A DNA stretch of 64,000 nt, taken from NCBI GenBank assembly GCA_964527685.1, contig CAZGOC010000002.1, positions 121,806 through 185,805 of the forward strand, given 5' to 3'. The notes below the pieces were generated by a model. It was given only the letters and a program-made list of their open reading frames with translations, was not told where the DNA came from and searched no databases. Source of the DNA: UBA7396 sp964527685. Its GTDB lineage: Bacteria > Patescibacteriota > Gracilibacteria > BD1-5 > UBA6164. Made by a program: the position numbers and the translations under genes. Below are positions 54,001 through 63,997 of the stretch, piece by piece; the first letter of the stretch is position 1; the number at the start of each line of letters is the position of its first letter.

Positions 54001-55804
54001 AAGTTGAAACTACTGTTGATAAATTATCAATTTGAGTATTTAAATCTTGTAGAGTTGTTGCTTCATTTGAATTAAAACCTTGAGTTAAATTATTTCCATC
54101 AACATTTAAAGAGATAGTATCTCAAGAAATAATATTAGCAGAAAAATCTATAGTATTTGTTTGTTTAACAGGAACTTTATTTGCAACTAAAACAGTTGGA
54201 GTTAAAGAATTTTCTAAAATTAATGGTTGTAGAGTAAATGGAGTTCAAGAAACTACTGCAAAGAAAATTATATTATTTCCAGAAACTGAAGTATTTATTA
54301 CTCAAGAATTTGCATTTTCTATTAAATCTGAGAAAGATTGAATAGTTTCATTTGATCAAGTTGCATAATTAACAAAGTATGGACTTCAATTTAAAATAGT
54401 TGAAACTTTATCTCAAGATACAAGTGATCTTGGAAAACTTAATTTACTAACTTGAGTTTGAGCAACTACATTTGAAGTAATATTTTGAGAATTAACACTT
54501 GTTGTTATATATAAATTTGGATTTGAAAAAGCAGTTCATGCATTTTTTGATTTAATTGAAATATTTCTTGTTAAAGGATTAAATGCACTTACATAAACAT
54601 TTGATAAAGCACTTATTTGGTCGTTTAAAGCTATAATAGTATCTGTAGAAGTTCAAGAAAAACTTTGAGTTAAATGTGTAGCTCAAATATTAAAATGAAT
54701 TGTATCTCATAAAGCAAGTACTCTTGGAACTATTATATCATTTCTTTGTGCAACAGATAAAACATTTGGAACAAGATTTATTCCTGTCATATAACCTCAT
54801 GAAATATCTATACTTCAAGTTGCAAATGGAATTCAAGGAACTTCTGAAGTAATAGTTATTTTTCATCAAGTGAAAGTACTATTTACAAAAGATAATGTGT
54901 CAATTTGATTTGATAAATTTATTAAAGTAGTTGCATAATCAATTGTGAAAGGTTGAGTTATAGTAGATCAACTAATATTTACAACAACTGTTTCATCACT
55001 ATATAAATTTCTTGGGAAATTAATTTCTTCAACTTGTGCTACTGGAGCTATGTTTACTTGAGTATTTACAGCACTCATAGCTGAAGAAGTAACAACAAAA
55101 GCTGACATTGAAAAATCAATTCAAGGTGTTTTTGAAGTTAAAGTAATTTTTGAAGTTGTCCCACTATAACTAGCACTAACTTGAGTACTTGAAGTTATTT
55201 GAGTTGCTAAACTATTCAAAGTTAAATCTTTAGTTCAAGAAAAACTTTCAATTAATGGAGTTCAATTTATAGAAAAATTTATTGTATCTCAAAAAAATAA
55301 ATCTTGTGGTATTGAAACTTCAGCAACTTGTGCAACTGCTACTACATTTCAAACAGTTTCATTTGGACTTATATTTGATCTTGTAATAGTTAAATTACTT
55401 ATATAAAAAGCAATTCATGGAATTTGTGAAGTTATTGTATACTTTTTTGATACACTATCAAAAGTTGAAATAACTTCTGGTCTTAAATCAATTTTTGTAT
55501 TTAAAAGCTCTGCTGTAGTTAAACTATCTGTATCAAAACTTTGAGAGATAGTTGTACCACTAATAGTTATATTTAATACATCTCAAACAACTATATCTCT
55601 AGGTAAAGTTAGTTCATCAATTTGAGCAACAGGAGATACATTGTTTTGAGTAATAGAATTAGTATATGTAGGAAGAGTTCCTGCATATGTTACTCATAGA
55701 ATTCATGGAGATAATATATTTACAAGTAAAGTAAAAATAACTGCTTGAGAAATAGTTTTTTTAACTTTAGTTTTTAGTAAATAATTACTAATAAAGTTTT
55801 TCAT
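48080..55804 (-). CDS. giant repeat-rich surface protein (putative adhesin), 2574 residues
   Basis: The frame is open for 7725 bases. Residues 1-45 hold a signal region (ISQAVIFTLLVNILSPWILG). Residues 45-1330 consist of about 12 repeats of roughly 100 residues, each like QIDxLTLPRDxxxGDTxxxxING, then TxSFxTDxxTTLxxLNxQID and ITSKTPGxxF. Residues about 1350-2200 are Ig-like modules of about 85 residues, with NIxxxGTTESNSxVxITGG, DGxGNFxxxVxLN and TDxAGNxxTG. Near 2400 lies a GGGGGG linker, then a C-terminal helical region (KLSIEIAKSKLNYIDKKRYI). This is the architecture of a filamentous adhesin. It is the only gene of its transcript, with its own promoter at 55914. Confidence 0.9.
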
Positions 55805-55867
55805 AAAAACAAAAATTATATGATAAAAATAAAAAACAGTTTTAAGAAATCCTACTAGACTTTTTTT

Positions 55868-55899
55868 CTGTTTTTGTTTTTGTTTTTATTTTTGTTTTT
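55868..55899. repeat. GTTTTT hexamer tract in the giant gene's leader
   Basis: Five near-copies of GTTTTT (one with an A) lie between the promoter and the start codon of the giant surface gene. On its own strand they read AAAAAC/T, a simple-sequence stretch that could change length by slippage. Confidence 0.75.
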
Positions 55900-55913
55900 A
55901 ATTTAACAAATTA

Positions 55914-55941
55914 CTTATAATTAAAAATATATAATTGTCAA
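55914..55941 (-). promoter_or_regulatory. promoter of the giant surface gene
   Basis: On the minus strand: TTGACA (55941-55936), 16 bases, TATAAG (55919-55914). About 110 bases of leader lie between it and the start codon. Confidence 0.65.
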
Positions 55942-56020
55942 ATTTATATTTTTAATTTATTGTTCTATTTTTTATAACATTAAAAAATAGCTTATTAATC
56001 AAATAAAATAATTATAAAAT

Positions 56021-56067
56021 AAAAAATAAAGTATAATTATGGTTTATAATTATACTTTATTTTTTTC
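56021..56067. terminator. bidirectional terminator
   Basis: AAAAAATAAAGTATAATTAT and ATAATTATACTTTATTTTTT arms with a short GGTTT loop: a perfect 20-bp stem after folD and ahead of the giant gene's promoter. Confidence 0.85.
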
Positions 56068-56088
56068 TTTTACAAAAATTAAAAATTC

Positions 56089-56913
56089 TTAATTTAAACT
56101 AGCTTTATAAGTATTTTTTAACAACATTGCAACTGTTAAAACTCAAACTCATCAAGGAACTGGAGTTATAGGATTTCAATTTTTTAAAATCTCTCAAAAA
56201 CAAGCATCTCAATATATTTTTCAATCAATTACACTAAAACCTACATCAATAACTATAGTATTATCCCCTATTTTATCTGGGGTTAAAAAATTTGGCTTTC
56301 ATAAAGCTAAAATAACTATGTCTGCATTTTTTGTAAAAAATTCTATATTTTTAGTTTTTGAATTACAAATTGTAACTGTAGATTGTTTGTTTATTAACAT
56401 ATTTGCAATTGGTTTTCAAACTATATTACTTCTTCAAATAATAACTACATTTTTTCAAATTAAATCAATATTGTAATATTTAAATATTTCTAAAATCCCA
56501 CTTGGAGTGCAAGGAGTTAATCAACTTTCATCTCAAATAACTATCTTTCATTGATTTATTGTATGAAATCAATCTACATCTTTTTTTGGAGAAATAGAAT
56601 TTATTATAGTATTTTCATCAATATGCTTTGGAAGTGGTAATTGAACGATATATCAAGAAATATTTTCATCATTATTTAAAATATTTATTTTATCAAGTAG
56701 AGTTTTTTCTAAAACATTTTCATCAAAAGAAAATAATTCAAAATCAATTCATACTTCTTTAGCATATTTTTGTTTTTGGTTTATATATCTAATAGATGAT
56801 GGATTATTTCAAACAAGAATAACTCAAAGTTTTGGTTTTTTTTCTAATTTTGAGATATTTTCTTTTAAATCTAAATATATTTTTTTAGCAACTTCTTTTC
56901 AATCAAGTATCAT
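56089..56913 (-). CDS. folD: methylenetetrahydrofolate dehydrogenase/cyclohydrolase FolD
   Basis: 274 residues, normal length. Substrate site IRYINQKQKYAKEVGID with the catalytic Lys (YINxKxK), GYIVQLPLPKHID, SPKKDVDGFHTINQGKI, the NADP-binding VVIIGRSNIVGKPIANMLIN and the end motif ITPVPGGVGVLTVAMLLKNT. It interconverts one-carbon folates for purine, thymidylate and formyl-methionine supply. The catalytic and cofactor residues are intact, so a folate pool must exist despite the reduced genome. Confidence 0.97.
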
Positions 56914-56996
56914 TTTTTTTAATTAATAAATATTTTTTGATTATATTAATCTTTTAATATAATTTATCAAGAATTTTAATTTTATTAAAATAATTT

Positions 56997-58013
56997 ATGA
57001 AAAATAAATTAATTGCACTACTTTTATTAATATCTTGATTTTTAGCTATTTACTTAGTATATTATTATTTTTTTGTATTAAATAAATGAGATTTATTAAT
57101 AAATTCAAATATAAAAAACTATGATGTTAGCTTATATAACAAAAAACTAAAATTAAAATTTAATCACTCTTGTTTAAAAAATCCTTGTAAAATCACTGAT
57201 ATTGCTTCTTTTGATTATGAAATAAAAATATCAAAAACTTGATATAAATCAATATATCAAGATATAAAAATAGAAAAAAATAAAGAGTTAAAACTAAATT
57301 TTAATTTAGAAAAAGATCTAATTATATTGAAAGTAAATGAAATAAAAAAAGATGAAAAAAGTTCAAAAGTAGATGAATTAAGAGAAATAAATTTACTTAA
57401 AAAAAATTATGCTTTTTTTAATTTAGATGATTTATGATATTTTTATTTTGTTGATAATCCAGATGATACAATAAATTTATTTTGGAAAATAAATAAAAAA
57501 GATATTTTTATTTATTCTTTTAATAAAATTTTAAAAAAAGAAATTGATATTATTCCTATAAATATGTCTTTAAATGAGATATTAATAAGTATTTGAGATG
57601 AAAAATATATATTTAATTTAGATAATTTCGTTATAAATAAAGTATTTTTCCCTCAAAAAATAGTTTATGCTAAAAGTATGTTAAATAATTATTATTTTAT
57701 AACAAAAAATTGAAGTTATGTATATGATTTATTAAAAAATAATTTAAGTTATTTTTATTTATTTAAAGACTTTTTAATATATGATAATGAAAATTATTTA
57801 TGAATAATTTATGATGATGAAAAAGAAAAGAAAAAAAATTATAATCTTACAGATTTCTCTTGAAATCTAATAGTAAAATATAATTATAAAACAAAAAAAA
57901 TAAAAGTATTAAAAGATACTTCTATAATTATAGAAAAACTAATTTTTGAAAATGATAAAATATATATTTATAATTCTTCTTGAGAGAAATATCTAATTTA
58001 CAATATAGAATAA
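56997..58013 (+). CDS. membrane-anchored protein, possible PEGA domain and beta-propeller
   Basis: 338 residues. N-terminal membrane helix (IALLLLISGFLAIYLVYYYF), then a Lys/Asn-rich extracytoplasmic region. The segment CKITDIASFDYEIKISKTGYKSIYQDIKI near residue 65 fits a PEGA domain. The rest has repeated short strands with Tyr/Asp pairs (YFYFVDNPDDTINLF, YIFNLDNF, YVYDLLKNN), suggesting a beta-propeller-like fold. No signature motif. It runs between folD and ssb and ends in a terminator. Surface role inferred from topology only. Confidence 0.6.
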
Positions 58014-58043
58014 AAAAATTCCTTTTTAAAAAGGAATTTTTTT
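58012..58043. terminator. bidirectional terminator
   Basis: AAAAAATTCCTTTTT and AAAAAGGAATTTTTT arms. The stops of the two converging genes lie at its edges. Confidence 0.85.
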
Positions 58044-58482
58044 AAAAAGGAATATCTTCTATTGAAATTTCTTCTTCTTTTTTTGTAGTTGATTTTTTAA
58101 CTGCTCAAAAAGAATTTTCTTCTTTATTAGTATTTGGAGTATAATCTCATGATTGTTTATTATCAAGCATAATCATATTTTCTCAAACTATTTCAGTTTT
58201 ATATCTTTTACTTCAGTCTTGTGCTTCCCAAGATCTTGTTTGAAGTCTTCATTCTATATAAATTTTTTTTCATTTATGTAAATATTGTCAAGCAATTTCT
58301 GCTAATTTTCCCCATAAAACTATAGAGTGAAATTCGGCAAGTTCTTGTTTAACTCAAGCTCCATCTATCCAACTTCTGTTAGTAGCTAGAGAAAAACTAC
58401 AAACATTTTGTCCATTTGGAGTTTGTTTTAATTCAATATCTTGAGTGATATTTCATATAAGTTGAACTTTATTTAAATCCAT
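58042..58482 (-). CDS. ssb: single-stranded DNA-binding protein
   Basis: 146 residues. OB-fold: MDLNKVQLIGNITQDIELKQ, VCSFSLATNRSW, EFHSIVLWGKLAEIAGQYLH, KGKKIYIEGRLQTRSW, TEIVGENMIML. A flexible linker and the acidic tip SIEDIPF follow; the tip recruits repair and replication proteins. Normal length. It diverges from the aspS leader. Confidence 0.96.
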
Positions 58483-58615
58483 ATTAAGTAAAGATAAAAT
58501 ATAAATATGTGGTAAACACAAATGGTATTATAAATAAATATATAAAAATACAAAAAGTTTTTTTGTAAATGTAACTATTTTTATCTAGACATAGGTACAA
58601 ATATTTAAAATAATC

Positions 58616-58643
58616 TTGATTATTTAAAATATTTTATTAAAAT
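58616..58643 (+). promoter_or_regulatory. promoter of the aspS leader
   Basis: TTGATT (58616-58621), 16 bases, TAAAAT (58638-58643). Transcription would start near 58650, giving a leader of about 215 bases before the aspS ATG. Confidence 0.6.
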
Positions 58644-58649
58644 ACATAT

Positions 58650-58845
58650 ATAAAAGCGTTATTAGTAGCAAACAACTACAAGCTGAAGGAAGAAAAAGTT
58701 AAAAAAAACTCTATTAGACCCTTCCAAAGTTGAAATACTTTGTAAAAAAACTAAAATTAAGAATGATTTTTGGTGGCACCTTTTGAAAAAAATTAATTTC
58801 AAACCAAAAAGTATAAATATATTTTTCAATATTTTTATACTTTTT
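58650..58845 (+). promoter_or_regulatory. T-box-like riboswitch leader of aspS
   Basis: The antiterminator is complete. TTTTTGG (58767-58773) pairs with CCAAAAA (58804-58810); between them lie the 7-base bulge TGGCACC (consensus UGGNACC, 58774-58780) and a second helix TTTGAAA/TTTCAAA (ending 58797-58803). The competing terminator pairs AAAAAGTATAAA (58806-58817) with TTTATACTTTTT (58834-58845), reusing the CCAAAAA strand. In UGGN the N is C, which pairs with a G discriminator base, as tRNA-Asp has. Upstream are a hairpin of the stem III type (CAAAGT/ACTTTG, 58725-58743) and a stem GAAG.../...CTTC with GAC, an Asp codon, at 58717-58719. Uncharged tRNA-Asp would stop termination and switch aspS on. 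Confidence 0.8.
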
Positions 58846-58866
58846 TTATTTTTTAAATATTAAAAT

Positions 58867-60645
58867 ATGCTTAGAACACATACTTGTAATGATTTAACTC
58901 TAAAAAATGATGGAGAAAAAGTAACTTTATCTTGATGGGTTTCAAATAGAAGAGATCACGGATGAATTATATTTATAGATTTAAGAGATAGATATGGATT
59001 AACTCAAGTAGTTTTTGATCCAGAATTTGGTAAAGAAGCTCACGAAATAGCAAATGAATTTAGATCAGAATTTGTTATACAAGTGTCTTGAGTAGTTAGA
59101 TCAAGACCTGATGGACAAGCAAACCCAAATTTGCATTCTTGAGATATAGAGGTAATTATAACAGAAGCTAAAATACTTTCAAAATCAAAAACTCCTCCAT
59201 TTGAACTAGATGATTTTAAAACTACTTCAAATGAAGAAATAAGATATAAACATAGATATATCGATTTAAGAAGAAAAAAAGTTTTAAACAATGTATTGTT
59301 TAGATCTAAATTTTTAAACTTTACAAGAAATTGGTTTTATAATAATCAATTTAATGAAGTTCAAACTCCTATTTTTACAGTATCATCACCAGAATGAGCA
59401 AGAGATTTTTTAATTCCTTCAAGATTACACCCAGGTAAATTTTATGCTTTACCTCAAGCTCCTCAACAATACAAACAACTTTTAATGGTTGGATGAGTTG
59501 ATAAATATTTCCAAATAGCACCTTGTTTTAGAGATGAAGACCCAAGAGCTGATAGACATGCTTGTGAATTTTATCAAATTGATTGTGAAATGAGTTTTGT
59601 TGAAAGAGATGATATTTTTAAAGTGGTTGAAAATTATATATTTGATTCAGTAAAAAGTCTTTCAAATAAAGAAATAATGGATCAAAAATTTTACTCAATG
59701 TCTTATGACGAAGCTTTAAATAATTATTGATCAGATAAACCAGATTTAAGATTTGGAATGAAATTTATTGATTTAACAGATATTTTTGCAAATTCTAATT
59801 TTTCAGTATTTAAATCAGTTTATGATAATTCTTGAGTTATAAAAGCAATAAAACTTGAAGGACAAGTGATGTCAAGAAAAGATATTGATGAATTAACTGA
59901 AGTTGCTAAAAATGAATGAGCAAAATGACTTGCTTATATTATTTATGATGATAACGAAGAAGGAGGTAAAAAATCACCTATTTTAAAATTTATGAGTGAT
60001 GATGAAATTAAAGAAATTGAAAAATTATTAACTCCTAAATCAGGTGATATAGTGTTTTTCTCAGCAGATGAGTTTACAAAAGCAGTTGGTATCTTAAATA
60101 AAGTAAGACTTGCTTTAAGAGATAAATTTAATTTAGCAGATAAAAATAAACTTGCTTTATGTTGGATAATTGACTTCCCAATGTTTGAACAAGACCCAAT
60201 TTCATGAAAAATAGACTTTGCGCATAATCCATTTTCTATGCCTATTTGATGAATAGATGCATTTAACAGTGACAATCTTTTAGCTATGAAAGCAAATCAA
60301 TACGATTTAGCTTGTAATTGATATGAAATATTATCTTGATCTCTTCGTAATTATGATACAGAAATTTTAATTAAAGCATTTGAAACAGTTTGAAGATCAA
60401 AATCAGAAGTTATTGACAAATTTTGAGCAATGTATGAAGCTTTCCAATACTGAGTTCCACCACATTGAGGTTTTGCTATTTGAATGGATAGATTTATGAT
60501 GATTTTGACAGATGAACCAAATATAAGAGAAGTTTATGCATTTCCAAAAGCTTGAAAAGCTCAAGATCTTATGATGAATGCTCCAAGTTTAATAGATGAC
60601 GAACAATTAAGAGAATTACATATAAATGTAATTAAAAAAGATTAA
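58867..60645 (+). CDS. aspS: aspartyl-tRNA synthetase
   Basis: 592 residues, bacterial type. N-terminal OB-fold anticodon-binding domain (VTLSGWVSNRRDHGGIIFID, LRDRYGLTQVVFDP), class II motif 1 region (FLNFTRNWFYNNQFNEVQTP), the flipping loop VSSPEGARDFLIPSR, motif 2 (APCFRDEDPRADRHACEFYQ), a GAD insertion domain in the middle (about 290-420) and motif 3 (GGFAIGMDRFMMIL). It charges tRNA-Asp. Regulated by the T-box-like leader. The next gene, pheS, follows after 102 bases. Confidence 0.97.
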
Positions 60646-60747
60646 TAAACTACTCCAAATTAGCAAATAATTAACTATATTTTCTTATTGATTTATTGAT
60701 ATTTTTAATTATAGTTTTATTTAAAATATTTTACTTAGAGAAATTTT

Positions 60748-61803
60748 ATGAAAAACCAAATACGAAATTTAAAAACATCTTTTTTAGAAAAATTAAATAA
60801 CATAACTTCTTTAGAAAAATTAAAGGTATTAAATGATGATTTTTTGTGAAAAAAATGATTATTAAATGATATTTTAAAGTGATTAAAGGATTTATCTATT
60901 GAAGATAAAAAAGATGTTTGAGTTTTAGCAAATGAATTAAAAGAAATTATAAAAAAAGAAAGTTTAGAAAAAGAAATTGAAATTGAAAATATTAATTACA
61001 AAAAAATTGAACAAGAAGAAATTATTGATGTAAGTTTAGAGTTTAACTCAAAAGAAAAATGATATTTACATCCTATATCACTTACTTCAAAAATCTTAGA
61101 AGATATTTTTATATCACTATGATTTAAAATAGAAGATTGACCTCAAGTAGAAACAGAAAATTTTAATTTTGATAAATTAAATATTCCAGCAAATCATCCA
61201 GCAAGAGATGTTTGGGATACTTTTTGGATTAGTGATGAGATAAATAAAACTAAAAATCCTTGAGATAAATATTTACTTAGAACTCACACTTCGCCAGTTC
61301 AAATTAGAACTATGTTAAAAGGAGAATTACCTATAAAAATAATAGTTCCAGGGAGAGTTTTTAGATATGAACAAGAAGATGCAAGACATACATCGAATTT
61401 TTATCAACTTGAATGACTTGTTGTTTGAAAATGAGTTACTTTTTGAGATTTAAAATGGACTTTAGATACTGCTATGAAGAAACTTCTTTGAGATAATACA
61501 AACTTAAGATTTAGACCAAGTATATTTCCATTTACTGAACCAAGTGCTGAAATAGATATAAGTTGTCAATTATGTAATTGAAAATGAGTTTGATGTAGAA
61601 TGTGTTCTGAAACAGGTTGGGTTGAATTACTTTGAGCCTGAATGGTTCATCCAAAAGTTTTAGAGGCTTGTAATATAGATCCAAATGAATATAGCTGATT
61701 TGCTTTTGGTATGTGAATTGATAGAATTGCTGCTCAAAGATACTCTGTATCAAGTTCAAGAATGTTTTATCAAAATAAATTAAAATTAAATAATCAATTT
61801 TAA
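60748..61803 (+). CDS. pheS: phenylalanyl-tRNA synthetase alpha subunit
   Basis: 351 residues. N-terminal coiled coil (MKNQIRNLKTSFLEKLNNIT), then class II core: HPISLTSKILEDIFISLGF, NIPANHPARDVWDTFW, RTHTSPVQIRTMLKG, PGRVFRYEQEDARHTSNFYQ (motif 2), FPFTEPSAEIDISC, a zinc-binding-type CQLCNGKGVGCRMCSETGW with four Cys, and GFAFGMGIDRIAAQRYSVSS (motif 3). It works as an (alpha-beta)2 enzyme with PheT. pheT is not adjacent in this window, an unusual separation since the genes are often neighbours. Confidence 0.96.
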
Positions 61804-61975
61804 AAAATATAAAATAATTAATTATTACTGAAAATATGCTATTTCTTAATTTTAAGTTTAGTTTGAATTAGAAAATTTTGGGAGAATTATAAAATAAAAA
61901 ATAAAATAGTTGAAAAAAAAAAATTTTTTATTATAAATTAACTATTAATATAGTTTAAATTATAATAAATAAAAA

Positions 61976-63883
61976 ATGTTTGAGTTTGATTTAAAAAACT
62001 ATAATACAAATTTATGAGAAAATTTAGTAATATCAAAAAATATTGAAATAGATGATAATTTAAATTGTTTTATTTTAATAGAGAGTAAAGATAATAAAAT
62101 TATTACTCCTATTTTAAATAAAATAGTTGATTATTTAATTGACAATATATCAATAAAATCAGTTTATGATACTTTTTGAGTTAGTTTAGAAAGTATAAAT
62201 CATTTTATTAAAACTTTAAAAAATAAAGATAATAAACTTGAACCTTTAAATATAATAATTGCTGTTTTAGAAAAAAATAATCTTCATTTTTCTAAAATTT
62301 GAAAAACTCAAGCTTATTTGATAAATTCAAAAAAAGAATTAATTGAAATTAGTGATAAAAATGATAAATTAACTATATTTGATTACATATCTAGTTGAAA
62401 AATAGGATATTGAGAAAGTATTATTTTAACAAGTAGTAACTTAAGTGATTATTTAACAAATACTGATTGGACTGAAATAGCTTGATTAAATGAAGTTTGA
62501 AAAATGACTCAAAATATTGTAGATATATTAGAGGATGAAAAAGTTGAAGCAGATATTGCAATAGTATGAATTAGATCAAACTATAAACTAGATGATGCTT
62601 GAGTCATTAATCAAGAAGTAGTAAGTAAACTTAAAAATAATTTATATAAATTTTTAGATAATAATTTTTCAAAAAAAGGTATTGCTTTATTTTTAATTTT
62701 AAGAGAAAAAGTTGAAAAACAATCAAAGATTTTAAAAAATATCTTATTTTTTTCTTGAATAATTGTCTCAACAATATTACTTTTTTCTATAATATCTTCA
62801 ATTTTATGAAAAAGTATTGAAACATCAAAAACTTCTGAATTCAAAAATAACTTAATAGAAGCAAGAGAATATATAAGAATTGCAAATCAAAATTTATCAA
62901 ATAAAGAAGCTTTTGAATTAAATATAAATAAAGCTGAAGATTTACTTGCAAAAGTTAAAGAAAATAATTTATTTTTAAATGATATAGAAGCTGTTTATGA
63001 TGATATTTCAGTTATAAAAAAACAATTTAATTGAATAGAAGTATTTGACCCAAATATGTCAAATTTGATATTTAAATGAAAATTTGATGATTGAATAAAG
63101 TTAGTAGAAAGTACAAAAAAATTGTATGTAATTTGAAAAACATCAATTTATTGACCGATTATTTCATGACAAGATATTAAAAATAATCTTTTTAAAGAAA
63201 TTGATTTAGATGATGAATTTTTAGATTGAGTTTCTGTATGAGAAGATATTATTTTAACAACAAAGAAAAAAAGAGTTATTAAATTTTCAAAAGATCAAAA
63301 ATTTAGTTATATAAGTGTTATTTGACAAAATACTTGGGAATGAAGTCCTTTAGTTGAAACATATAATAATAATATTTATATGATAAATTCATCAAAAAAT
63401 CAATTATATAAACACTCACAAACATCAGGTTCATATACGTCTTGAGTACCTTATTTAACTGATGAAGATAGTAAAAATTTAAAAGAAATAGTATCCATTT
63501 GAATAGATTGATGAATATATATTTTAAATAATGAATGAAAAATGTTTAAACTATATTCTTCACCAAAATATAGACTTGAATGATTATTGTTAAATTCTTT
63601 ACCTCAAAACTATAATATTTGAAATCAAAAAGTTTCTATGTATGTTAGAAATAATTTGAATTATGTTTATTTATTAATTTGAAGTAAAATATTTGTTTTT
63701 GAACCAAATACTAAAATATCATCAGATACAAAAAGTTTAACTTATAGATGACAAATAGAAGGAAAATCAGAAAATATATTGTGATTTTTTGTACCAAGAG
63801 ACTGAGAAATAAATATACTTACAAAAACTTGAATATATAAATTGAATTTTGAAGTAAAAGATGCTAAAATCTTACTTAGATAA
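61976..63883 (+). CDS. membrane protein with phosphatase-like N-terminus and beta-propeller-like exterior
   Basis: 635 residues. Residues 1-250 look like a degenerate PP2C-type domain (FILIESKDNKIITPILNKIV, GKTQAYLINSKKELIEISDK, GYGESIILTSSNLSDYLTNT), though metal-binding Asp residues are not obvious. One membrane helix lies near 260 (LFFSGIIVSTILLFSIISSI). The exterior has a coiled coil, then repeated strands (VIRFSKDQ, YMINSSKNQLYKHS, GIDGGIYILNNEGKMFKLYS) like a beta-propeller. A sensor-type topology is plausible, with an outer receptor linked to an inner regulatory domain. It ends at a hairpin before the tRNA gene. Confidence 0.65.
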
Positions 63884-63921
63884 TTTAATATAATTCCTAT
63901 TTAGGAATTATATTAAATTTT
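63882..63921 (+). terminator. terminator before the tRNA gene
   Basis: AATTTAATATAATTCC and GGAATTATATTAAATT arms, 6-base loop, short T-tract. It overlaps the stop codon of the preceding gene. Confidence 0.7.
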
Positions 63922-63997
63922 GGGGCATTAGCATAATGGTAATGCATGCAGATTTCGATCCTGTAGACTAGGGGTTCAAATCCCCTATGCTCCACCA
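63922..63997 (+). tRNA. tRNA with anticodon UCG, putative tRNA-Arg(UCG)
   Basis: 76 bases with CCA encoded. The acceptor GGGGCAT/ATGCTCC contains one G-U pair and the discriminator is A. The T-arm is AGGGG-TTCAAAT-CCCCT. D-stem GCAT/ATGC. The anticodon arm, GCAGA-TTTCGAT-CCTGT, has an A-C mismatch at the closing pair (31-39) and U at 38, so the loop may be enlarged; the region between D-stem and anticodon stem has one extra base. The anticodon reads CGA and CGG. Arg identity is the standard reading; see the finding on code ambiguity. Confidence 0.75.

Noticed and set aside
61532..61759. 75-codon minus-strand frame opposite pheS
   Set aside because: A shadow of the strongly supported pheS coding strand, with no leader or family match. 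The same applies to the other long antisense frames in the window.
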